Positions 50,800 through 59,696 of a DNA stretch of 64,000 nt are shown here, piece after piece. Made by a program: the position numbers and the translations under genes. The stretch covers positions 1 to 64,000 of the forward strand of contig JANQJF010000122.1 in NCBI GenBank assembly GCA_028281765.1. Direction: 5' to 3'. The first letter of the stretch is position 1. Each line of letters starts with the position of its first letter. The DNA comes from Planctomycetota bacterium. Lineage in GTDB: Bacteria > Planctomycetota > UBA1135 > UBA2386. Below the pieces are notes generated by a model. It was not told where the DNA came from, did no database searches, and saw nothing but the letters and a program-made list of their open reading frames with translations.

Positions 50800-53700
50800 C
50801 TAACGCTGCTTGATCTCGGCGTCCGCCATGTCAACGAGCCGCTGTCCCGATGAGTCCATCGCCTCGGTGAAGCGCTCGTCGAGTTCGTTGCGCAGCGTCT
50901 CCGCGCGACTCTGCCACGTGCGCATCCTCGACAACGCGGTGTCCTTGTAGGAGCCCGTGAGTCCATTCGCGGCTCTGCGATACTGGCGCTTCACGTACGA
51001 CGCGCTCTTGACGCCGAGGTAGCCGGCCCAAGCGCGCACGTCGACACCCCGCTCGTCGCGGATGCCGTGCCGCTTCTTGAGAACCGCGCTGAACTGCTTG
51101 TGCGCATCCTCGCGAGCCCGGTTGCGCACCTTGCCGTCCTTCTCGTGGATCGCGCGCGCCAGGTGACGCTCGCCGACCAGCAGGTCGGCCCAAACCGTGT
51201 AACCGTTGCGCTCGCTTTCCGGCACGGCGGCGTCTTTGCGCGCCGCGGTCCGGGCCTTGCCGATCGCCGTGTTCGCGCGCTTGGTGTCGCCGCGCTCGCA
51301 GTAGCGCCGCACCGCGGCGAACTTGTCGCGCACCTCCTGCAGCGCACGCGCCGGCTGAAGCGTCGGCTGAAGCGTCGGCTGCCCGGTCTGCGGCGCGCTG
51401 CTTCCACTCGACTGCCGTTCCTTGGACGGCACGACGACCGGAGAGGGCGCGACCGGCTTCCCGACGTCCCGCTTCGGCGGCACTCCGGGACGCGCGCGCA
51501 GCGCCGCCTGCCCGGCGTCCTTCGCGAGCGACCAAAGCGCGATCCAGCCGTCTCCGCCACCGGTCACGACCATGCCGTCGTCGCGCACCGAGACGGACTC
51601 GACCGGAAACTGATGCCCCGCGAGCACCTGCGTGTTCTCGCCCGTCGTGAGATCCCAGACGTAGACCTGGCTGTCCTCCGCCGAAGCAAATGCCTTGCGC
51701 CAGTCGGGCGACACGCCCAGCGCACGCCCCTTGGCGAACGCGATCGTGTGCAGCTTCTCGAACTTCGGCTTCGACATGTCCCAGACCTGCAGACGCCACT
51801 GATGTCGCCGCGGCCGCTGCTCGATCGTCAGCGCGAACTTCGCGTCGGGGGACACGAGCGTGTCGTGCACCTGCAGCGTTCCACGGAGCTCCCCGAGCCG
51901 CGCGCCGGTCTCGAGACTCCACACGTTGACGTTGCCGTCGTCCATCGCGCTGCACAGCACGCGACCATCCTTCGAGATCGACAGATCGTTGAGCCGCCCC
52001 GTCTGCGAAACCGGACCCCACAAGGGCTGCGCGGAGTGCGACCAGACGGTCACCTCCCCTTCTCTCGAGCCGCCAATGACGTTCCCGCTCGGATCGAGAA
52101 CGATCCGGGACGTCAACGGGCGGAAGAAGTGGCGCGGGTTCTTCGGGTCCTTGATGCCGATCTCGGCTCCCGTGCCGAGATCGCGAAGACGGAAGAACCC
52201 CCCGCTGAACGTCGCGAACGCCCGCTCGTCCGCCGACAGCGAGAAGAACTCACCGGGGACGTCCGGCATCGTCTTGTCGCTCGATCCGGCCGATGTGCGC
52301 GACGTCGTGCGCCCGTCCGACCAGTAGATCGAATTCGTCGTACGCGCGAGGAACACGTGCGGCACGTGTCGGTCGTGGCCGAGGTCCCACCGCTGCAGTT
52401 CGACTCCCGGCCCGTCGAATCCACGAGACGCCGCCGGCATCGACGCGAACACCCGCGCCGGAATCGGCTCCACGCGCGCCGAACTCAGGACCGCGCGGTC
52501 ACCCTGATAGCTGCCCGGCTCACGCACGAGCGTGTCGGCGCTGCCCGATCCCTTCGGGTAGAGCTGGAACAGCGAGCCGATGTTGCTGACGCCACGGAAG
52601 TCCTGATCGTCACCCCAGAGCTCGACCCAGTGCACCGGCGTGCGCTGGGTGATGAACGTGAGCGACGACGGCTCGCGACCACGATCCTGGCGCAGCCCTC
52701 CCCGACCCGGTCGCAGAGTCAACCGAAAGCGCTCGTTGTCCGCATCGAAGCTGACGTGCCCGTTGTAGTCCTTGCGCACCGCCGGGTTCGCCGGATCGTA
52801 GAGCCGGGCCGTGTAGCCCCTGCGACCTGCGCTCGCGACGAGCTCGAAGCCGATCGCACCCGCGTATTTGCCGAGCACCCACCCACCCTCGAGCGTCGTG
52901 CCCTCGCGCAGCGCCGTCTCGAGCGCGGCACGGTTGGCCTTGATCCGCTCCGCGCGCGCGATACGCGCTTCGATCGCGCTTCGGCGGCTCGCGTACTCAC
53001 GAACCTCCGCGAGCTGCTTGGCCTTGTTCTCCCACACGCTGACTTCGGACGAGACGACCAGACTCCCGCCGTGCATCAGCGCCGGCCACTGCGTCAGATC
53101 GAACTTCGCGCCGGCGACCCAGCTGTCGAAGTACGTATGCGTGTACAACGGGTCCGCACCCAACCGGTCGAAGCGAACGGAGACCGTCGCGTCGCGAAGC
53201 GCCCGACCCGATGTGTTGCGGAGGACGAAGTGGAGCCGATTCTGCACGACTGCGAGCTCCACGTCGGCGAGACCACGCGCTTCCGGCACCTCGGCGTGCA
53301 TCCGACGGACGATCGGCAGCAGCGTGAGCCAACAGTTCTTCTGCAGACGATCGAGTGACTCGTTCCACATCTCGAGCATCGGCGAGTAGGCCTGATTGAG
53401 AATCAGGTTGAGCATGATGCCCTCGAGGCTGTTCATCTCGAATGCGAGCAGCTCCTTGGGCAGGCTGCCCCACCACGCGCCGGCCGCCGCCGCGACGCGA
53501 CGGATGTCCGCGTCCTCGGCTTCCGCGGCGAGACGCGCGAAGTCGGCACTGACCTCCGTCGCAGGCGTGCCCTGGCCAGGCATCCAGAGGAGGATGACCT
53601 CGATGCTCTCTTGGAGCGCTTGCGCGAGCGGGACGTACTCCGCCCAAACGGCATCGCGAGTGGGGCCCGGACGTGGACGGTCCTGCTCTTCTTGCTCCTT

Positions 53701-55128
53701 CTCGTCCTCTTCGTGCTCGTCTTCTTCGCCCTGCTTGTCGTCCTCGTCGTGCTGCTGGAGCTTGTCTTGGAACGGATCCGGCTTCGGATCCACGGGATCG
53801 TCCCCACTGCCGCCGAACGCCGCGAAGCCCCCGATGGAGCCCCCGACGACGAGGAGCACCGCCATTACGATCGTGCCGATACCACCCGCACGACGCTCTG
53901 CAGGCTCGACCGAGACCTGCGTCGCGGCGACCGTCTCCGTCGGCCGCGGGGCCTGCGCCGGGCGCGCCGGCATCAGCTCACGCGCTCTCCGCCACTCTTC
54001 GCCATCCGCACGGCGCACGAGGTCCTCGGGGTCGAGAGCGCCGTTGGCGAGGAGCTTGCGCAACCCCGCGGTCGTCACCGGCCCGACTTCATCCTCGTCG
54101 TGGACCGACCGGTAGTACCACTGGTTCGCATCGCGCACGCGCCCTACGGCAGCGGCGACGCTCCGCAGCTCCTCGGCGAATACGGCCATCGAGATCGGAC
54201 GATCGTCCGCGGCGACGGCGGTCGCCCGTTCGAGCACCTTGACGATCGCGTTGGTGACCGCCGAGTTTCGCTGTTGCAGGAGCTCGGTCGCCGGCGCGGA
54301 GCGAATGCGATCCATGGTGTCGAACACGTCGTCGCCGGCGAACGGGTGCCGCCCACCCAAGACTTCACAGACGACGAGACCGAGCGACCAGATGTCGTTG
54401 CGCGGATCGGGCTCCTCGCCCTGCAGCTGCTCGGGCGAAGCGTAGCTCGCGGTTCCCGGCTGCGTACCCGTCCGGGTGAGTTCGGTTCCCTCGTGGAGCT
54501 TGGCGACGCCGAAGTCCAACACCACGGGCTCCCGGTCGGCATCGACCATCAGGTTCGCCGGCTTCACGTCACGGTGCACGACCCCACGCTCGTGTGCGAA
54601 GTGCAACGTGTCCGCGACCGTGGCAAAGAAGCGCAAGATCCACACGAGGTCTTCGCCGGACGGAAGCGTACGACGGGAAGCAAGCCACTCGCGAAGGGTC
54701 TCGCCTTCGACGAGCTGCATGCTCAAGAAGACGCGATCGCCCTCCATGCCCGGCTCGTAGACCGTGCAGATGCGCGGGTGATCGAGTTTGGAAGTGATCT
54801 TGGCTTCCCGAAGGAACCGCGAGACCGCCGCCGCTGATCCGCCCTGATCCTGGAGTATGACTTTGAGCGCGGTCTCCCGGTCGAGCGCCGGGTCGTAGGC
54901 CCGGTATACGACCCCCATGCCGCCGCGCCCGAGCACGCCACGGATCTGGAACCGGCCGATGCTCTCCTCCGGCGTGGCATTGGGATCGACCAGGGGCTCG
55001 ATCAGCTCACGGAGATCTTCGTGCTGCGCGAGCAAGGACTCGACCGACACGTCTTCCCCCGCTTCCAACCGTCGCTGGAAGTCTTCATAGACGCGAACCG
55101 CGCGCTCCAAATCGTCCCACTTCGTCAT
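50800..55128 (-). CDS. Large transmembrane Ser/Thr kinase with GYF_2 and WD40-repeat regions
   Basis: 1442 aa from the ATG at 55128; upstream codons of the open frame are antisense to the sigma factor. Kinase domain at about 60-325: GRGGMG at 67-72, K89, HRDVKPAN with D187, DFG at 205-207. A GYF_2-like domain follows at about 337-388 (QWYYRSVHDEDEVGPVTTA), then a transmembrane helix at 416-438, a strongly acidic linker (about 455-485) and a ~500-residue extracytoplasmic region. WD40-type blades appear later (AQPLWGPVSQTGRLNDLSIS, VNVWSLETGARLGEL, DSQVYVWDLTTGENTQVLAG, DGWIALWSLAKDA). A helical C terminus closes it. It is divergent from an ECF sigma factor with 90 bases between, and they likely form a signalling pair. 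Confidence 0.9.
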   Translation of the reverse strand: MTKWDDLERAVRVYEDFQRRLEAGEDVSVESLLAQHEDLRELIEPLVDPNATPEESIGRFQIRGVLGRGGMGVVYRAYDPALDRETALKVILQDQGGSAAAVSRFLREAKITSKLDHPRICTVYEPGMEGDRVFLSMQLVEGETLREWLASRRTLPSGEDLVWILRFFATVADTLHFAHERGVVHRDVKPANLMVDADREPVVLDFGVAKLHEGTELTRTGTQPGTASYASPEQLQGEEPDPRNDIWSLGLVVCEVLGGRHPFAGDDVFDTMDRIRSAPATELLQQRNSAVTNAIVKVLERATAVAADDRPISMAVFAEELRSVAAAVGRVRDANQWYYRSVHDEDEVGPVTTAGLRKLLANGALDPEDLVRRADGEEWRRARELMPARPAQAPRPTETVAATQVSVEPAERRAGGIGTIVMAVLLVVGGSIGGFAAFGGSGDDPVDPKPDPFQDKLQQHDEDDKQGEEDEHEEDEKEQEEQDRPRPGPTRDAVWAEYVPLAQALQESIEVILLWMPGQGTPATEVSADFARLAAEAEDADIRRVAAAAGAWWGSLPKELLAFEMNSLEGIMLNLILNQAYSPMLEMWNESLDRLQKNCWLTLLPIVRRMHAEVPEARGLADVELAVVQNRLHFVLRNTSGRALRDATVSVRFDRLGADPLYTHTYFDSWVAGAKFDLTQWPALMHGGSLVVSSEVSVWENKAKQLAEVREYASRRSAIEARIARAERIKANRAALETALREGTTLEGGWVLGKYAGAIGFELVASAGRRGYTARLYDPANPAVRKDYNGHVSFDADNERFRLTLRPGRGGLRQDRGREPSSLTFITQRTPVHWVELWGDDQDFRGVSNIGSLFQLYPKGSGSADTLVREPGSYQGDRAVLSSARVEPIPARVFASMPAASRGFDGPGVELQRWDLGHDRHVPHVFLARTTNSIYWSDGRTTSRTSAGSSDKTMPDVPGEFFSLSADERAFATFSGGFFRLRDLGTGAEIGIKDPKNPRHFFRPLTSRIVLDPSGNVIGGSREGEVTVWSHSAQPLWGPVSQTGRLNDLSISKDGRVLCSAMDDGNVNVWSLETGARLGELRGTLQVHDTLVSPDAKFALTIEQRPRRHQWRLQVWDMSKPKFEKLHTIAFAKGRALGVSPDWRKAFASAEDSQVYVWDLTTGENTQVLAGHQFPVESVSVRDDGMVVTGGGDGWIALWSLAKDAGQAALRARPGVPPKRDVGKPVAPSPVVVPSKERQSSGSSAPQTGQPTLQPTLQPARALQEVRDKFAAVRRYCERGDTKRANTAIGKARTAARKDAAVPESERNGYTVWADLLVGERHLARAIHEKDGKVRNRAREDAHKQFSAVLKKRHGIRDERGVDVRAWAGYLGVKSASYVKRQYRRAANGLTGSYKDTALSRMRTWQSRAETLRNELDERFTEAMDSSGQRLVDMADAEIKQR

Positions 55129-55218
55129 TGCCGGGGATTCTAGCGCCCCCCAATGCCACGAGAGAAAAAACCGCGGCCGAGGCGTTCGGTCCGAGTCTCT
55201 GCCGGGTTTGAATGAGTG

Positions 55219-55833
55219 ATGACGATGTCCGAGACCGACAACACCGAGGAGATCCTCCGCCGACATCAGGACGGAGACTCGTCCGCGCTGCCCGAGCTCA
55301 TGGTCCGCGACGCGGAGTGGATCCGCTCTTTCGTCCGCCGCAAGCTGTCGCCGCCGGTGCGCCGCCATGCAGACAGCATGGACGTCGTGCAGGAAGCGTT
55401 TGCGCGAGCTCTCGACGCGCTGCCCCGTATTCGGGTGTCCGACAAGCGGAAGTTCCGCGCGTTGATGGGCACGATCGTCGCGCGTCGAATCGCGTCCTGG
55501 GCCGTCAGCCCCAAGGTGAAGCAGCACGCCGACCTCGGCAGCACGCTCGATCTCGACGGCGCGGCGACGGCACCGGAAGTCGCGGCCGAGCGTGGCGAAG
55601 AAGCGGCGTGGGTGCGCCTCGCGGTGCAGCTGCTCGAGGAAAACGACCGCCGCGTCGTGCAGATGCGGCACTTCGACGAGCTGTCGTTCGCCGAGGTCGG
55701 AATCGCCATCGGCGTCAGCGAAGACGCAGCGCGCATGCGCTTCGGCCGCGCGATGAAGCGCCTGACCGACCAGGTGCTTCGCCTCAAGGCCGGTCGAGTC
55801 GAAGAGCTGCTCGACGCGGAGATCGACGAGTAG
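55219..55833 (+). CDS. ECF-type RNA polymerase sigma factor
   Basis: 204 aa from the ATG at 55219; a GTG three bases earlier and an ATG at 55225 are alternatives. Region 2 reads ADSMDVVQEAFARALDAL and region 4 LSFAEVGIAIGVSEDAARMRFGRAMKRL, an ECF sigma helix-turn-helix. The linker between regions is rich in Ala, Glu and Asp. It is divergent from the GYF_2/WD40 kinase gene, suggesting shared control from one 90-base promoter region. It ends 16 bases from the convergent histidine kinase gene. It belongs to a different ECF subgroup from the two TIGR02999-like factors in the window (no HTLQxTALVHEAY motif). Confidence 0.88.
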   Translation: MTMSETDNTEEILRRHQDGDSSALPELMVRDAEWIRSFVRRKLSPPVRRHADSMDVVQEAFARALDALPRIRVSDKRKFRALMGTIVARRIASWAVSPKVKQHADLGSTLDLDGAATAPEVAAERGEEAAWVRLAVQLLEENDRRVVQMRHFDELSFAEVGIAIGVSEDAARMRFGRAMKRLTDQVLRLKAGRVEELLDAEIDE

Positions 55834-55849
55834 TCGACTCGGACGAAGC

Positions 55850-57064
55850 TCAGCCCATCGGCAGCGTCACCGTGAACTCGCTGCCGCGTCCCGGCTCGCT
55901 CCGCACCGTGATCGCACCGCCGTGCGCCTCGACGAGCGCCTTCGAGATGAACAGACCGAGCCCCGTGCCCGGAATGTCCGTATCCGCGTGGAAGCGCGCG
56001 TACTTCGTGAACAGGCTCTCGAGATCCTCGTCGCTGAGTCCGTAGCCGTTGTCCTTGACCCGCAGCCGCGCGCGCGCACCGTCGGTGTCGACCGTGATGT
56101 CGATCCGGCCGTGCTCCGGCGTGTACTTGATCGCATTGCTCACGAGGTTTGCGAGCACTCGGTCGAGCTGGCGACGATCGGCGCGAATCGAGACCGGCTC
56201 GACGTCCACCGTCACCTGCTGCTCTTTCTGCGTCGCGTTCGCGCGGAAGCGATCGACGACCGAGGTCGTGAGCTCACCGAGGTCGACGTCCTCGAGCCTG
56301 AGCCACGGCACGCCCTGGTCGATCGCGTTCATGTGAAGGTAGTTCGAGACGAGATCCGAGATCACTTCGAGCGACGACACGACGCCGTCCGCGAACTCGC
56401 GGAGCGGCTCGTTGCGGTTCAGCTCCTGAACCAGGATCTGCGCGCAACCGAGCGCCGCGGAGACCGGGTTGTGGATGTCGTGCCGCAGGGTCGCGAGGAA
56501 CTCCTCGCGCGCGTCCGCACGCGCGACGTCGAGCGCGAACGCCGCAGACGTCGCCGTAATCGCGAGAATTCGCTGCTCCTCGTCGAGGTCCGCGCTGCTA
56601 CTCCGCGTCCGCACGAACAGCACGCCCTTCACCGCGCCACGAACGCGCATCGGAGCCGCGAGTGCGACCTCGTCCGCGGCTCTCTCCTCCGTCTCGTCGA
56701 CGAGCGGAGCCGGCAGGGATTCGGGGAGCACGGTCACGGCGGCGTCGGAGGCCAAGATCTGCCCGAAGGGCTCGACGCGAAGCGGAATCTCGGTGCACGG
56801 CAGCTCGCACTCGAGCGGCGGCGGTGCGCACGCCTCGAGTCGCCCGACGCGACGCTGTTCGTCGATCGAGTAGTAGGTGACTTCGTCGGCCCAGCCGTCG
56901 TCCCACACGAGATCGACGAGCGTCTGGCAAGCGGTCGAGAAGTCCGGACAGCGCGCCAGGCGATCGTTCAGCGTGCGGAGGAACGAGAGCTCTTCGATTC
57001 GGTCGAGGAGTTCGCTTTCCGCGGTCGAGCCGTGAATGCCCGAGGCATCAGGAGAGGACGGCAT
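55850..57064 (-). CDS. GAF-domain sensor histidine kinase
   Basis: 404 aa from the ATG at 57064. The N-terminal ~190 residues form a GAF-like sensory domain (FLRTLNDRLARCPDFSTACQ, VALAAPMRVRGAVKGVLFVR) without membrane segments, so it is cytosolic. The dimerisation helix carries the phospho-acceptor His in FLATLRHDIHNPVSAAL. The ATPase domain has VLANLVSNAIKYTPEHG, VKDNGYGLSDEDL and GTGLGLFISKALVEAHGG. No receiver domain is attached and no response regulator is adjacent. Its first 17 bases overlap the end of the HDOD gene, so the kinase and the HDOD protein are made from one message and probably belong to one pathway. Confidence 0.92.
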   Translation of the reverse strand: MPSSPDASGIHGSTAESELLDRIEELSFLRTLNDRLARCPDFSTACQTLVDLVWDDGWADEVTYYSIDEQRRVGRLEACAPPPLECELPCTEIPLRVEPFGQILASDAAVTVLPESLPAPLVDETEERAADEVALAAPMRVRGAVKGVLFVRTRSSSADLDEEQRILAITATSAAFALDVARADAREEFLATLRHDIHNPVSAALGCAQILVQELNRNEPLREFADGVVSSLEVISDLVSNYLHMNAIDQGVPWLRLEDVDLGELTTSVVDRFRANATQKEQQVTVDVEPVSIRADRRQLDRVLANLVSNAIKYTPEHGRIDITVDTDGARARLRVKDNGYGLSDEDLESLFTKYARFHADTDIPGTGLGLFISKALVEAHGGAITVRSEPGRGSEFTVTLPMG

Positions 57065-57905
57065 AGTTCAGTCCGTGATCGAGGTCTTCGGTGAAGGTCT
57101 CGAGGATGAGGTCGAGCTTCGCGGGAGTCAGGCCGAGTCGCGCCCATGCGTCGCGGTCGATCTCCGGAACGCGCGAGTACCCACCGGATCCGTAGCCGAG
57201 TCCGTGCACGAGCGCGTCCGCGACGTGGATGATCGCCACTTCGTCCGGAGCTTCGCCCGCTTCACTCGGCGTGTGGTGATACATGATCGGCTCGGCCAGG
57301 CACGGCGGGAACTGCCAGTGGTTGGCGAGCGCGCCGATCTCACCGTGATCGATCCCCAAGAGCTCGCGCTCGACCTCGCGGAACTCGCAACCCTCGTCAC
57401 GCGCGCGCTCGACGATGTACTCGACGACGTCCGGCAGCTCGGCACACATCACGACCTTGCCGAGATCGTGCAGCAGACCCGCCGCAGTGACCTCCTCCGG
57501 AGTGCCGATGCCCGTGACCTTCGAGATCGCACCCGCGGCTACGGCGCATCCGAGCGAGTGCTCCCAGAAGCCCTCGAGCGAGACGGCCTGGAGCTGGAAC
57601 ACGGCGCTCGACTGGACGAGGCTCCGCGTGACGACGACGCCGAGGAGAATGATCGCCTGCGTCACGCCGGAGATCGTGCCTTCCTGACCGTAGAACGCCG
57701 AGTTCGCGAGCCGGAGCACCTGGGACGCGAGCGAGGGGTCGAGTTCGATCAGCTCCGCGACGTCGTCGAAGTCCACGTCGGGGTTCGCCAGTGCAGCGAG
57801 AATCGTCTGCTGCAAGCGCGGGATCGTCGGCAGTCGCTTGAGGCGACAGAGACGCCGCCGCAGCGCGACGGGATCGATCGCTTCGGCTCGAGGCAGCGCC
57901 GTCAC
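57048..57905 (-). CDS. HDOD-domain protein
   Basis: 285 aa with a GTG start at 57905 that overlaps the stop of the small upstream gene (GTGA). The HDOD hallmarks are LPTIPRLQQTILAALANPD, LIELDPSLASQVLRLANSAF, AIILLGVVVTRSLV, and the residual HD-type motif GLLHDLGKVVM with a later IDHGEIGALANHW. HDOD proteins are HD-superfamily relatives used in bacterial signalling, usually without proven phosphodiesterase activity, though here HD-like histidines and aspartates are well kept. It forms a tight three-gene set with the small protein before it and the histidine kinase after it. Confidence 0.9.
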   Translation of the reverse strand: MTALPRAEAIDPVALRRRLCRLKRLPTIPRLQQTILAALANPDVDFDDVAELIELDPSLASQVLRLANSAFYGQEGTISGVTQAIILLGVVVTRSLVQSSAVFQLQAVSLEGFWEHSLGCAVAAGAISKVTGIGTPEEVTAAGLLHDLGKVVMCAELPDVVEYIVERARDEGCEFREVERELLGIDHGEIGALANHWQFPPCLAEPIMYHHTPSEAGEAPDEVAIIHVADALVHGLGYGSGGYSRVPEIDRDAWARLGLTPAKLDLILETFTEDLDHGLNYAVLS

Positions 57906-58279
57906 GCCGCACCCTCGTCTGCGCGCTCTGCAGCGATGTCGGAGAACTCCGCCGCTTCTTTCGTGACGTGGCGCACGATCGCGTCCTTCAGCATCGCGCG
58001 CGGAGCGTCGTGCGCTGTTTCCGCCGCGTCGCCGGTCCGCGCAAACCGGCGTTCGACTCCGGCGAGCTGTTCCTCGACGTCCTGCACTTTCTCCCACGGC
58101 GCGAGTTCCTGCGTGTCCTCGACGGACACGATGCGGACACCAATCTCCCGCAGCACGCGCACGAGGCGCTCACGGAGAAAGCTGCCGCAGCCGGCGATCG
58201 GGCGGCCGTCTCGATCCAGAATGGGCGCCGTGATCCGCATCGTCGGATTCGCGAACTTGACCAAGACCCGAACTGACAT
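57902..58279 (-). CDS. Small protein resembling the N-terminal module of HD-GYP proteins
   Basis: 125 aa from the ATG at 58279. The first half (VRVLVKFANPTMRITAPILD, then RPIAGCGSFLRERLVRVLRE) resembles the segment that precedes the HD domain in HD-GYP proteins, where a strand pair and a helix end in a GVxxVxVED motif; here IGVRIVSVEDTQEL. The second half is helical and charged. It is translationally coupled to the HDOD gene and so may be a detached regulatory domain of that protein. No enzyme motif. The resemblance is by eye and moderate. Confidence 0.6.
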   Translation of the reverse strand: MSVRVLVKFANPTMRITAPILDRDGRPIAGCGSFLRERLVRVLREIGVRIVSVEDTQELAPWEKVQDVEEQLAGVERRFARTGDAAETAHDAPRAMLKDAIVRHVTKEAAEFSDIAAERADEGAA

Positions 58280-58466
58280 CGACGTGCTTCCCTCCCAACG
58301 AACTACGGCTTGCCGGGCAATTCTCCCGGCGTCTCGAACATCGACACCTAGCAGTTCGCCGCTTGAAGCGCGATCCGGCCCGCCTCCGACGGTCGATGGC
58401 ATCGCGCGAATCACCCCACTTTTCGAGTGTGCATCTGACCACACGCGTCCGACGAAACCCGGACCG

Positions 58467-58955
58467 ATGCGCACACTCAGCCTTCGGAGCCTGCTCACCA
58501 TCCTCGCCCTGGCCGCCGCCACCTCGACGAGTTGCGTCGTCGGCACGAACTTCCGCGGCCCCGGCTATGACCCGCAGCGCGGCGTCATCGCCCCGGGCGC
58601 TGGCGAGCAGGTCGTGATGTCCCTGACCACGGCGACGCTCCACAGTGCCAAGCGCGACGCATTCGACGAACACATCGACACCATCATGGGCAGCATGGAC
58701 GAGCAACCCGGCTTGATCGGCTGGTCAATGCGCACGCGCGCGCTCGGCAACGAGGTGTGGACGATGTCGATCTGGGAGAACGAAGACGCGTTCTTGGAGT
58801 TCGTCGTGTCGGACCTCCACGAGAACGCGAGACAGGCCGGGCTGCCGGCGATCAAGACGTTCCGGAGCGATTACTTCCCGATCGAAACGGCGGAGGTACC
58901 GGTGAGCTGGGATCGGGCGCTGGCGATGTGGGACGCTCGAAAAAGTCAGGACTGA
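58467..58955 (+). CDS. Lipoprotein with ABM-like dimeric alpha/beta-barrel domain
   Basis: 162 aa from the ATG at 58467. A lipoprotein signal ends in a TSTSC-type lipobox (about Cys23). The mature part looks like an antibiotic-biosynthesis-monooxygenase-like ferredoxin fold: QVVMSLTTATLHSAKRDAFD, QPGLIGWSMRTRALGNEVWT, MSIWENEDAFLEFVVSDLH. Members of the fold bind haem, quinones or aromatic compounds, but many have no known reaction. Its last ten bases overlap the end of the convergent sigma factor gene. It is divergent from the small HDOD-associated gene across 187 bases. Confidence 0.7.
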   Translation: MRTLSLRSLLTILALAAATSTSCVVGTNFRGPGYDPQRGVIAPGAGEQVVMSLTTATLHSAKRDAFDEHIDTIMGSMDEQPGLIGWSMRTRALGNEVWTMSIWENEDAFLEFVVSDLHENARQAGLPAIKTFRSDYFPIETAEVPVSWDRALAMWDARKSQD

Positions 58956-59560
58956 CTCTCGGCGGCGCTCACCGAAACGTCCTCATCGTCGTGCAGGAGC
59001 TTGTTCAGCATCGCGCGCGCACTGGCCCAGACCACCTTGGCGCGCGTCGACGAGATCCCCAAGCACGGCGCCATCTCACGTACCGACAGCCCCCCGAACA
59101 ATCTCAGCTCTGCCGCTCGCACCAAGCGCTCGTCGATCTTCTCCATCCGCGCCAGTGCGTTCTCGAGATCGAGCACCTCGATGTCGTTCGCGCCGACCGC
59201 GTGATGCGCCTCGTCCAGCGTGACTCGTCGAAGGCCACCGCCCCGCTTGTCGCGTCCTCGACTGCGCGCGTGCTCGACGAGGATCCGCCGCATCGCACGG
59301 GCGGCGAGCGCGACGTAGTGCTGTCGCGCGATCGCGCCTTCGTCGGGATCGAAGTCGTCCGCGTCCAGCAGTCTCATGTAGGCCTCGTGAACGAGAGCCG
59401 TCGCCTGCAGGGTGTGGTCGGCGCGCTCACGCCGCAGCATGGACGCCGCCAGAGCGTGAAGCTGGTCGTACACGAGTGGAAAGAGCTCGTCCGCGAGCCC
59501 GGATTCGCCCGAGCAAATCCGATGCAGCAACTCCGTGGCGCGCTCTTGCGAGTTCGACAT
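58946..59560 (-). CDS. ECF-type RNA polymerase sigma factor (TIGR02999-like)
   Basis: 204 aa from the ATG at 59560; the frame is open further upstream, to 59842, antisense to the kinase gene. Region 2 contains HTLQATALVHEAYMRLLDADDF, the same motif as the sigma factor at 1109. The region between reads HYVALAARAMRRILVEHARSRGRDKRGG, and region 4 is GLSVREMAPCLGISSTRAKVVW. It is divergent from a WD40 Ser/Thr kinase with 136 bases between the starts, and converges with the lipoprotein gene with a 10-base overlap of their ends. It likely responds to that kinase. Confidence 0.9.
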   Translation of the reverse strand: MSNSQERATELLHRICSGESGLADELFPLVYDQLHALAASMLRRERADHTLQATALVHEAYMRLLDADDFDPDEGAIARQHYVALAARAMRRILVEHARSRGRDKRGGGLRRVTLDEAHHAVGANDIEVLDLENALARMEKIDERLVRAAELRLFGGLSVREMAPCLGISSTRAKVVWASARAMLNKLLHDDEDVSVSAAESQS

Positions 59561-59696
59561 CGCCACCAGTCTAGCGACTCGGCGGCGCCGTGATTCGACC
59601 ACGCACGATCCGATTCGGCATGCACGGAATGCCATGCGCCATGCGTGCGCTGGCAGGGCCGTTTCGCTGCAAGAAATTCGCGATCCGAACTCGGCT

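Noticed and set aside
51067..53358. A 763-codon open frame on the plus strand
   Set aside because: It is antisense to the GYF_2/WD40 kinase, is Arg/His-rich without motifs, and has no plausible start context.
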